The translations under genes were made by a program, and so were the position numbers. The notes beneath the pieces were generated by a model, which was given only the letters and a program-made list of their open reading frames with translations, was not told the origin of the DNA and did not search any database. A stretch of 64,000 nucleotides of DNA from Aliirhizobium smilacinae (GTDB lineage: Bacteria; Pseudomonadota; Alphaproteobacteria; Rhizobiales; Rhizobiaceae), in contig NZ_VDMN01000001.1 of assembly GCF_006335145.1 (NCBI RefSeq), positions 1,426,001-1,490,000 on the forward strand. The letters are read 5' to 3'. Below are positions 10,098 to 18,524 of the stretch, piece by piece (the stretch's first letter is position 1; the number at the start of each line of letters is the position of its first letter).

Positions 10098-10409
10098 GTC
10101 TGGCAATCGTCTCTGGCGCCGCTTTGGGGCGCGATGCGGATGAGAAGTCGGTGGCGGAGGCGCTGTTCAAACGCCAAAATCCCGGACCTTCCCGCAGCTT
10201 TTCTCAAGCAGCGGAGAAAGCCGGGCCGATAATTCGTATGATCATCTTGCGCATGATCCGTGCCGACCGGAAATCTGTCATGGACGCGGTTATTAAGGCG
10301 TTTTCGGACGGAAAGGAAGGGGGAAATCAGATAGGAGAGACGACACGATTGCCTGACCAACGAGAGGGCGTATATTCTTCTATCGACTGCACCAATACAG
10401 GTTTGGGCC
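10098..10409. other. Intergenic region between ileS and the HicBA-like pair
   Basis: About 310 bases without a convincing gene; the reading frames that cross it have no family-like content or ribosome binding site. It must contain the ileS promoter on the minus strand, which I could not place. A candidate plus-strand promoter near its right end is listed separately. Confidence 0.5.
10349..10376 (+). promoter_or_regulatory. Candidate promoter of the HicBA-like module
   Basis: TTGCCT at 10349-10354 and TATATT at 10371-10376 are separated by 16 bases and end 33 bases before the antitoxin ATG. The match is fair against a housekeeping sigma-70-type promoter. No clear operator dyad overlaps it. 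This is inferred from sequence only. Confidence 0.4.
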
Positions 10410-10667
10410 ATGGTTATGAAAAGAACGTTTTTCGTAAAGGCTGTTTGGGACGCCGAGGCCAAGGTTTTTTATTCCGAGAGCGATATCGATGGCCTCCATA
10501 TCGAAGCTCCGACTGTGGACGCTTTCGAGGACGTTCTTTTTGACGCAGCCATCGACCTGATCGTTGCCAACCATATGTCGGCAGCGGATCTTGCGGACAC
10601 ACCGATCAGGGATCTCATTCCGGCAATTCTCTGGGAGAGACCCACCGCCATTCCGGCTGCCGCCTGA
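10410..10667 (+). CDS. DUF1902 / HicB-like antitoxin
   Basis: An 85-residue protein opening MVMKRTFFVKAVWDAEAKVF and carrying a HicB-like half fold in which a beta-strand, aspartate-rich loop and helix surround YSESDIDGLHIEA. DUF1902 proteins are HicB-related partners of HicA-type RNases. No separate DNA-binding domain is visible, so autoregulation, if any, may be weak. The stop overlaps the start of the next gene (TGATG), implying translational coupling. Gene order is antitoxin first, unlike the classical hicA-hicB order. Confidence 0.72.
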   Translation: MVMKRTFFVKAVWDAEAKVFYSESDIDGLHIEAPTVDAFEDVLFDAAIDLIVANHMSAADLADTPIRDLIPAILWERPTAIPAAA

Positions 10668-10864
10668 TGGTCGATGGTTTCTACAAAACCGTCCGCACCA
10701 TCATTTCGGAACTCGGATATGAATATCTCACCAACGCGAAGGGCTCACACGAAAAGTGGCGCTCGCGGGACACCGGAAAAATCATATTGCTTCCGCGTCA
10801 TCTTTTGAGCCGGCACACCGCCAACGCCATCCTGAAAGATGCGGGTTCGGAAAAGCGCCTCTAA
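10667..10864 (+). CDS. HicA-like mRNA interferase toxin
   Basis: A 65-residue small basic protein. It has the HicA double-stranded-RNA-binding-like fold elements: an N-terminal helix ending in LGYEYL, then the GSHEKWR motif with the expected catalytic His28, then the strand IILLPRH. HicA toxins cleave mRNA in a translation-independent way. It starts inside the stop of the HicB-like gene. Base composition of this pair is more AT-rich than ileS or ribF, suggesting an acquired module. Toxicity is inferred from family and the retained His. Confidence 0.75.
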   Translation: MVDGFYKTVRTIISELGYEYLTNAKGSHEKWRSRDTGKIILLPRHLLSRHTANAILKDAGSEKRL

Positions 10865-10881
10865 AAAATAGAGACCTCGTC

Positions 10882-11121
10882 TCAATCCTTCGGATTTTCC
10901 AGCATCACCGCCCGTAGCGCATCGTTGATGCGGTCCTGCCAGCCGGGGCCGTCATCTTGAAAATATTCGATCACGGCGCTGTCGAGTTTTATCGACACAA
11001 GTTCTTTCGCTTCCGGCACAGCGCGTTTTTCGACGGCCGGAGCGGCAGGTTTTTTGGTGGGCTTGAACAGGGCTTCGGCTGCATCCATCGGATTGACCGG
11101 TCTGCGCGGGGTCGTTGCCAT
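10882..11121 (-). CDS. BrnA-like/ribbon-helix-helix small protein without adjacent toxin
   Basis: A 79-residue protein whose C-terminal half (SIKLDSAVIEYFQDDGPGWQ followed by DRINDALRAVM) matches the BrnA antitoxin/COG3514 type of ribbon-helix-helix DNA-binding domain. The N-terminal half is Pro/Ala/Lys-rich and probably disordered. No BrnT-like toxin is next to it: upstream is ribF (4 bases away, same strand) and downstream are the convergent HicA-like gene and no further ORF. It may be co-transcribed with ribF and act as a regulator or as a leftover antitoxin. Confidence 0.65.
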   Translation of the reverse strand: MATTPRRPVNPMDAAEALFKPTKKPAAPAVEKRAVPEAKELVSIKLDSAVIEYFQDDGPGWQDRINDALRAVMLENPKD

Positions 11122-11125
11122 GTGT

Positions 11126-12130
11126 TTATCCTTCGCTTTTCACATCCGAGGCGAATGCGATTTTCATGTCGAGTTCGCCGATCGGCGCCACGCCCGAGAG
11201 TAGCGCACGCGCCTCCTCTTCGTCGCGTTTGATCTGCGCCACCAGCGGCTCGAGCCCGTCGAATTTCAGCTCGTCGCGCAGATGGCCGAAAAAGGACACC
11301 GCGCATATCTCGCCATAAAGCGAACCGGAGAAGTCGAACAGATAGGTTTCGAGCAGGGCCACACCATTATCGGTCACCGTCGGGCGGCGGCCGTAGCTTG
11401 CGACGCCATCATACATGCTGCCATCCGGACGGCGGAAACGAACGGCGTAGATGCCGGGCTTCAATTCCACCTCAAGCGGCAGCTTCATGTTGGCGGTCGG
11501 AAAACCGAGCTGGCGGCCGAGCTTTTCTCCGTCGATCACCTCGGCCTCGACCGTATAACGATAACCGAGCAAGCCGGCGGCATGGCTGACATCGCCCGCG
11601 GAAAGCAGGTCGCGGATGCGGCTCGAGGAGATCACGTCGGCATTTTCATCGCGGAAGGCGTCGACCAGCGAGACGGTGAAACCATGGCGCTCGCCGGCTT
11701 CCATCAGGAAGGCCGGGCCGCCTTCGCGGCCCTTGCCGAAATGGAAATCGAAGCCGGTGACGACAGCACTTGCGCCCAGCCAGTCGACCAGGATCGACTT
11801 GACGAAATCCTCCGCCGAACGGGAGGCAAAGTCGCGATCGAACGGATATTCGATCACCGACCGAAAACCCATCGCCTCCAGCAGTCTTGCCTTCAGCGGT
11901 GCCGGCGTCAGGCGGAAGACCGGTTGATCCGGCTTGAAAACCGTGCGCGGATGCGGCTCGAAGGTCAGGACCAGCGCCGGCACGCCACGCTCTTTTGCGA
12001 GCGCCAGCGCGCGTTCCAAGACGCTGCGATGGCCGCGATGCCCACCATCGAAATTGCCGATCGCCACCACGCCGCCCTGCAGGGCCTCGGGCAGCGGATC
12101 CTTCTTTTCGTTGCGATGGAATACAGTCAT
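11126..12130 (-). CDS. ribF: Bifunctional riboflavin kinase / FAD synthetase
   Basis: A 334-residue cytosolic enzyme that makes FMN from riboflavin and then FAD. The N-terminal adenylyltransferase domain shows the nucleotidyltransferase motif GNFDGGHRGH near residue 27 and the SSSRIRDLL motif near 170. The C-terminal kinase domain shows GFPTANM and the metal-binding PTANxR-like stretch near 220, followed by the Glu-containing LETYLFDF. Length and domain order match RibF. It lies downstream of the HAD hydrolase gene with a 55-base gap and is followed by the small BrnA-like gene. Confidence 0.94.
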   Translation of the reverse strand: MTVFHRNEKKDPLPEALQGGVVAIGNFDGGHRGHRSVLERALALAKERGVPALVLTFEPHPRTVFKPDQPVFRLTPAPLKARLLEAMGFRSVIEYPFDRDFASRSAEDFVKSILVDWLGASAVVTGFDFHFGKGREGGPAFLMEAGERHGFTVSLVDAFRDENADVISSSRIRDLLSAGDVSHAAGLLGYRYTVEAEVIDGEKLGRQLGFPTANMKLPLEVELKPGIYAVRFRRPDGSMYDGVASYGRRPTVTDNGVALLETYLFDFSGSLYGEICAVSFFGHLRDELKFDGLEPLVAQIKRDEEEARALLSGVAPIGELDMKIAFASDVKSEG

Positions 12131-12185
12131 GATGAGACGTCCGGATCAGGCTATTCGACTTTACAAGATCAGTCAGGCCACACCG

Positions 12186-13034
12186 TCAGGCCAGTCTGGG
12201 CATCCAGAATTTCGGCGCGGCATTTTCGCTTTTCAACCAGGCCTGCAGGATGGCCTCGTCCGTCTCGCCGTTGACGGTGTATTCCGCCACATGGATACCG
12301 GCGCTGATATAAAGCAGGTCGAGCCCTTGCGAAAGCGCGCCGCGCACATCGGTCGGCATGCCGTCACCGATGGCGAGCACTTTCGCCTTGTCGAAATCGC
12401 CGCGCGCTTCGCGGGCAGCTACCAGCGAAGCCTCATAAATCGGAAAATGCGGCTTGCCGGCGATGCGGGTCTTGCCGCCGAGCTGTTCATAATAGGCGGC
12501 GACCGCACCGGCGCAGGGAATGATCCTGTGGCCGCGCTCGACAACCAGATCGGGATTGGCGCAGATGAACGGCACGTCACGCTTCACGAAAGCCGTCAGC
12601 ATCTCGGTATAGTCTTCCGGCACTTCCTTTTCGTCGTCGAAGAAGCCGGTGCAGACGATGGCTTCCGCCTCGTCGGCCGAAACGACCTCGACATCCAGCC
12701 CGTCGAACAACGGCATATCGCGCTCGGGGCCAAGCAGGAAAACCTTCTTCGGACCTTCGGCGATCAGATGGCGGGTCACGTCGCCGGAGGTGACGATGCG
12801 ATCATAGGTGCCGTCTTCGACGCCCAGCACTTTCAGCTGCTCGATGACGCCAGGGGCCGGACGCGGCGAATTGGTGATCAGCACGACGGTCGCGCCGGCT
12901 TTTCTGGCTGCGGCGAGCGCGGCGCAGGAATGCTGGAAGGCTGCGACACCGTTATGCACAACGCCCCAGACGTCGGACAGAACCACATCGTAGCCGCCGA
13001 TCACTTCGTTCAGATTCTGGATACGCTTTGCCAT
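12186..13034 (-). CDS. HAD-superfamily hydrolase, TIGR01459 / NagD-like class IIA
   Basis: A 282-residue protein with the HAD motifs: I in the form DVWGVVHNG near residue 20 (nucleophile Asp), II in ITNSPRP near 55, a lysine near 190, and IV in GDGMPTDVRGA near 222. The cap is of the class IIA (NagD) type. The alphaproteobacterial subfamily TIGR01459 has no firmly established substrate; relatives dephosphorylate nucleotides or small phosphates. It is on the same strand as ribF, 55 bases upstream, as is common in rhizobia, so a link to flavin or nucleotide phosphates is possible. Confidence 0.85.
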   Translation of the reverse strand: MAKRIQNLNEVIGGYDVVLSDVWGVVHNGVAAFQHSCAALAAARKAGATVVLITNSPRPAPGVIEQLKVLGVEDGTYDRIVTSGDVTRHLIAEGPKKVFLLGPERDMPLFDGLDVEVVSADEAEAIVCTGFFDDEKEVPEDYTEMLTAFVKRDVPFICANPDLVVERGHRIIPCAGAVAAYYEQLGGKTRIAGKPHFPIYEASLVAAREARGDFDKAKVLAIGDGMPTDVRGALSQGLDLLYISAGIHVAEYTVNGETDEAILQAWLKSENAAPKFWMPRLA

Positions 13035-13134
13035 GCCTGTCGATCACCTTGCTTCATATCTCGCGCTGATGTCGCAAAGCGTGGCCATCATGGCAAGGAG
13101 ATTTGCGTGCAGTGCGGGATATTTCATGCGGGCG

Positions 13135-14481
13135 TTACAGGATGGCAAGCAGGCGGATCACCAGTCCGGCAGCCGCACAAAGGCCAAGAACCGGCACCAT
13201 GCCGAGCTTCAAACCGAACAGCAGAAAGGCCGAACCTACGAAGAAAGCAAGTGCGGCCGGGTCTAGGCTCGACCAGGCGGGCAGCGCAAGATCAAGACCG
13301 ATTACCGGCAGAAGCTCGATCGTCCCGACTTCGCGGAACAACACATGCAGCCCGAACCAGATCGCCAGATTGAGGATGACGCCGACGACCGCGGCGGTGA
13401 TTGCCGAGAGCGCACCGGGTAAAGTCCGGTTGCCGCGCAGGCGCTCGATATAGGGTGCGCCGGCAAAGATGAAGATGAAGCTCGGCACGAAGGTCGCCCA
13501 GGCGACGAGAAAAGCGCCGACGATTCCGCCCACTACCCCGCCCGCCGTGCCAGATGCCTCGCGAAAGCCGACGAGAAAACCGACGAAGGAAAGAACAAGG
13601 ACCAGCGGACCGGGCGTCGTTTCGGCTAGTGCCAGCCCGTCCAGCATTTCGTCGGGGCGCAGCCAGCCGTAATCCTCGACACCCACCTGCGCCACATAAG
13701 CGAGAACGGCATAGGCGCCGCCGAAGGTGACCATCGCCATTTTCGAAAAGAAGGCAAACAGGTCGGTCAATGCAGCCGGCGCCGAACCGGCCCAGAGGAT
13801 CAGCAGCGGCAATTGCCAGACGATTATCCAACCCAGCAGCCCGGCGACCGCCCTGCCTGCCGGCGGTCTGGGCGGCAGATCACCAGGCTCGACGGCAACG
13901 GCCGGTATATCGAGACGCCGTGCATTGACGAAGCCGGCCAGTGCCGCGACCAGGACGACGACCGGGAACGGCACGCTAAAAAAGAACAAAGCCGCGAAAG
14001 CCGCAGCGGCGACGCAACAGAGAAAACCGGTTTTCAGCGTTTTTTTGCCAAGCCGGATCACCGCCTCGACGACGATCGCCAGCACCGCAGCCTTCAGCCC
14101 GAAGAACAGACCTGTCAGCCAGGCCGTCTCCTGATAGAGTGCATAGGCTGCCGACAGGATGGTGATGACGACGAGGCCCGGAAAGACGAATAGAAGCCCG
14201 GAAATGATGCCGCCGCGCGTGCCGTGCATCAGCCAGCCGACGTAAGTTGCCAGTTGTTGCGCTTCCGGCCCCGGCAGGAGCATGCAGTAGTTCAGCGCAT
14301 GCAAGAACCGCTCTTCGGAGATCCAGCGTTTTTCCTCAACCAATGCCTTGTGCATCATGCCGATCTGCGCCGCCGGGCCGCCGAAGCTCAACAGACCGAT
14401 CCGGGCAAAGACAGAGGTCAGCTCGGCAAGCGTCGGAGGTGCGGATAGCTCATTCGTCGCCACGCGATCCGTCACTGCCAT
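13135..14481 (-). CDS. chrA: Chromate efflux transporter
   Basis: A 448-residue membrane protein made of two homologous CHR domains. The first repeat starts with FARIGLLSFGGPAAQIGMMH near residue 25 and contains LLPGPEAQQLATYVG; the second starts with FSKMAMVTFGGAYAVLAYV near 262 and contains ETTPGPLVLVLSFVG. Each is followed by about five hydrophobic helices. This long-chain ChrA layout exports chromate by proton exchange. No chrB regulator is adjacent, so it may be a housekeeping or sulfate-linked version. It is divergent from groES. Confidence 0.93.
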   Translation of the reverse strand: MAVTDRVATNELSAPPTLAELTSVFARIGLLSFGGPAAQIGMMHKALVEEKRWISEERFLHALNYCMLLPGPEAQQLATYVGWLMHGTRGGIISGLLFVFPGLVVITILSAAYALYQETAWLTGLFFGLKAAVLAIVVEAVIRLGKKTLKTGFLCCVAAAAFAALFFFSVPFPVVVLVAALAGFVNARRLDIPAVAVEPGDLPPRPPAGRAVAGLLGWIIVWQLPLLILWAGSAPAALTDLFAFFSKMAMVTFGGAYAVLAYVAQVGVEDYGWLRPDEMLDGLALAETTPGPLVLVLSFVGFLVGFREASGTAGGVVGGIVGAFLVAWATFVPSFIFIFAGAPYIERLRGNRTLPGALSAITAAVVGVILNLAIWFGLHVLFREVGTIELLPVIGLDLALPAWSSLDPAALAFFVGSAFLLFGLKLGMVPVLGLCAAAGLVIRLLAIL

Positions 14482-14714
14482 TCACTTCCCCCCACCGATC
14501 CGGCACCGGCCGGATATCAGACTGTGCCGTCTAAGCAAGCAGCATGAAAGCCATGTGACACAACATTCATATACCTGCCACGCTTCCACCAAAGTCCGAT
14601 GCGAGAAGCCACCGCGCCCGAGCGGGAGAACGATCGGTCAGCGAGCCAGGGTCAAAGCCGTTAATACTCTTGCGACTGAAGGTTCCGGGCGGCGCTTTAA
14701 ATTTCGAGCCCGTT

Positions 14715-14743
14715 CTTGACTCGTCCATCGGCCACCCTTATCT
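14715..14743 (+). promoter_or_regulatory. Heat-shock (RpoH-type) promoter of groESL
   Basis: CTTGAC at 14715-14720 and CTTATC at 14737-14742 are separated by 16 bases, matching the alphaproteobacterial heat-shock promoter pattern CTTGAC...CTTATxT. The -10 ends 10 bases before the CIRCE operator, so a transcript would begin at or within that operator. Position and sequence are seen directly; sigma-32 use is inferred. Confidence 0.75.
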
Positions 14744-14752
14744 CGGGGCCGG

Positions 14753-14779
14753 TTAGCACTCTTAACAGAGGAGTGCTAA
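14753..14779 (+). promoter_or_regulatory. CIRCE operator (HrcA binding site)
   Basis: A perfect CIRCE: TTAGCACTC, nine spacer bases, GAGTGCTAA. It lies 57 bases upstream of the groES ATG and just downstream of the RpoH-type promoter. HrcA repressor binds this element to keep chaperonin genes low until stress. No hrcA gene is in the window. Confidence 0.97.
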
Positions 14780-14836
14780 ACGAGATCCGCGGGTCCTTAA
14801 GGACCTGTCCATGTCATTTGATCGAGGGATTAGACA

Positions 14837-15133
14837 ATGGCAAGCACATCTTTCCGCCCCCTGCACGACCGCGTTGTTGTAAAGCGCGTCGAGTCTGAAG
14901 AAAAGACAAAGGGTGGCATCATCATTCCGGATACCGCCAAGGAAAAGCCGGCTGAAGGCGAAATCATCGCTGTTGGCTCCGGCGTTCGCGACGACAAGGG
15001 CGCAATCGTTGCCCTCGACGTCAAGGTCGGCGACCGCGTCCTGTTCGGCAAGTGGTCGGGCACCGAAGTGAAGCTCGACGGCGTAGACCTTCTGATCATG
15101 AAGGAATCCGACATCATGGGCGTTATCGGCTGA
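14837..15133 (+). CDS. groES: Co-chaperonin GroES
   Basis: A 98-residue protein with the full GroES pattern: [12 protein letters not shown] at the start, the mobile loop [18 protein letters not shown] around 20-35 that binds GroEL, and the [11 protein letters not shown] segment near 65. It caps the GroEL cavity during ATP-driven folding in the cytosol. It is the first gene of the operon controlled by the RpoH-type promoter and CIRCE, with groEL starting 56 bases later. Confidence 0.98.
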   Translation: MASTSFRPLHDRVVVKRVESEEKTKGGIIIPDTAKEKPAEGEIIAVGSGVRDDKGAIVALDVKVGDRVLFGKWSGTEVKLDGVDLLIMKESDIMGVIG

Positions 15134-15165
15134 TTGCCGGTTACGCCTTTTTCGTAATTCGCTGA

Positions 15166-16830
<1,665 letters not shown>

Positions 16831-16873
16831 GACCGAAAGGTCTTATGTCTGATCCATCCGGTTCAGCTTACGG

Positions 16874-16901
16874 AAAGGGCGGTCGCAAGACCGCCCTTTT
16901 T
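16874..16901 (+). terminator. Rho-independent terminator of groESL
   Basis: A 10-bp perfect stem, AAGGGCGGTC / GACCGCCCTT with a GCAA tetraloop, is followed by a short T run. It lies 44 bases after the groEL stop. Confidence 0.93.
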
Positions 16902-17002
16902 GCATTTTGGGTATGAGATGCGTGGGATGCCATGGAGACCGCGATAAGGCTGCTGACGGGCCCAATCTGGACATCGACGGCCAACTATGCGCACCGTGAA
17001 CC

Positions 17003-18190
17003 ATGTCCCTGACGCAAGACCTCGAAAAAATTCTGGAAACTGTCCTGCCAACCGATCCCAGCTTTCGGCGGAGCTTTCGGCGGATCGAACAGGCGATGAT
17101 CGACAGCTGCATTTGTGAAACGCGACGATACGCTTTGGAGGGCTCCAAAGAGGCCTTTCTGTTGTCCGCGATGCGCCTACTCGCACTTCCCGACAATGGA
17201 CACACACGGCTGATCCCGAACGATTCCATCTCGGTGCTCCCGCTGAGGTTTGTGAGCGTCGGTACGGTGGTGCAGTTAACTGACACGGCACTAGAGACAA
17301 CTGCGCCAAGAGGAGAGCTGATAGCAGTCAACGGCACACCTTTGGGCCAAATCGAAGCTGCTGCAGAGAATTTTCTGGCGGGAACGCGCCAGAGGAAACG
17401 GGTCATCGGGCCGATTCTTCTCGCATGGCCGTATGCATTAGCTCACCTCGGTTTTTCTTCAAAAGAGAATACGACTGAATATCGCGTGAAAGGCGAGAAT
17501 GGGCAGATAACCGATTTGAAGGTGGAGAACGGGCGTACGGTTCCTGCATCGACGCTCTACCCGAGAAGCGAGCATGGCAAGGCTGATCCGGCCTGGGAAC
17601 CCGAGAGATTGGTGGAGATCAAGGACTGGCAGGAGCTTGGGCTTTCAATATTATTGCCAAGTTTCTTCGATCCAAGCGAAAGTGCGCTGCCGAAAGCCAT
17701 CTCCGGTGCAGCGGAGCATGTACGAACCTGCTCCAATAAAAAACTCTTGATTGACGTTCGCGGAAACACCGGTGGCGACTTCCTTAAAACGATGCCCTTG
17801 ATCGACGCCATCTCTGAAAACGCAAGCAGGCAGGTTGTTGTGCTTGTCGACAAATTCACGTTTTCCGCAGCGATAGTGTTTGTAGCCATCCTCAAACATC
17901 GTTTGGGACCCAGGCTCAAACTCATCGGGGAAGAAATGGGCGACGGGTTGATGTTTTTTGCCGAGGGAGGGTTGCTCGATTTGCCGATCAGCGGAGCGGT
18001 TGTTCGATACTCGTCAGCCTTTCACGACTGGGAGAACGGAACTAGCAACGAAACCACACCGGCTGAGATCGCGCGGCAACTGGTCCCGGCAGGAAAACTG
18101 AACTTGGATTGGGAATGGGTCGCAAGGTCTACTGCTGAGAATGCACAAGGCGCGTTCTATCAACAAGTTCTAAAGAGTCTGAACGATTAG
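17003..18190 (+). CDS. S41 (C-terminal-processing) peptidase-like protein, low GC
   Basis: A 395-residue protein without a signal peptide. The C-terminal third has the S41/ClpP-crotonase pattern: LLIDVRGNTGGD near 248, then VVVLVDKFTFSAA with the presumed nucleophile serine near 288, then LIGEEMGDG and LDLPISG. The lysine seen about 25 residues after the serine in CtpA-type enzymes is absent (Asp in its place), so it fits the lysine-less branch or may be inactive. The N-terminal half is unassigned and no PDZ domain is evident. GC is visibly lower (about 50% in several stretches) than in the flanking groEL and penicillin-binding genes, which suggests horizontal acquisition. It stands alone. 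Confidence 0.7.
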   Translation: MSLTQDLEKILETVLPTDPSFRRSFRRIEQAMIDSCICETRRYALEGSKEAFLLSAMRLLALPDNGHTRLIPNDSISVLPLRFVSVGTVVQLTDTALETTAPRGELIAVNGTPLGQIEAAAENFLAGTRQRKRVIGPILLAWPYALAHLGFSSKENTTEYRVKGENGQITDLKVENGRTVPASTLYPRSEHGKADPAWEPERLVEIKDWQELGLSILLPSFFDPSESALPKAISGAAEHVRTCSNKKLLIDVRGNTGGDFLKTMPLIDAISENASRQVVVLVDKFTFSAAIVFVAILKHRLGPRLKLIGEEMGDGLMFFAEGGLLDLPISGAVVRYSSAFHDWENGTSNETTPAEIARQLVPAGKLNLDWEWVARSTAENAQGAFYQQVLKSLND

Positions 18191-18524
18191 ACGAACGACG
18201 GCCCAGTCCGCACTGCTGACGATCGACCCTCGGAAAATGCTGCGCCAAGTATGAAATGTTCGCTTTCGGCGCCGCGGCAATCAGGCACGCTGCCACGGCC
18301 AACGACGCACACTTCATCCGTCCGCTTTCTGCGGCTCCCCCCTAAGGATTCACAGCCGTTGAACCCGACTTGTCGTTTTACCTGTCATCCTTGCCGTCGA
18401 AATCCAGCGCGCATTTTCGTGATCGACCCGGCGCGCGGCATTAGCCTCTCGTTAACCACCCCTGCTTAGAAAAAGCCGCAAGCACGGTGGTCAATGAGTT
18501 TCCGCCAAGGACCAGAATACCGCC
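18191..18524. other. Intergenic region before the penicillin-binding protein gene
   Basis: About 330 bases with no convincing gene, repeat or terminator. The short reading frame at 18251-18469 has no ribosome binding site or recognisable content. It presumably holds the promoter of the downstream gene, which I could not place with confidence. Confidence 0.4.

Noticed and set aside
8727-10232. 501-residue open frame on the plus strand opposite ileS
   Set aside because: The whole length is antisense to a certain isoleucyl-tRNA synthetase gene, and it has no recognisable domain.
11934-13373. Long plus-strand frame opposite ribF, the HAD hydrolase and chrA
   Set aside because: It crosses three well-supported minus-strand genes, and its sequence is mostly their complement.
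18251-18469. 72-codon frame before the penicillin-binding protein gene
   Set aside because: No ribosome binding site and no recognisable content; probably promoter DNA.
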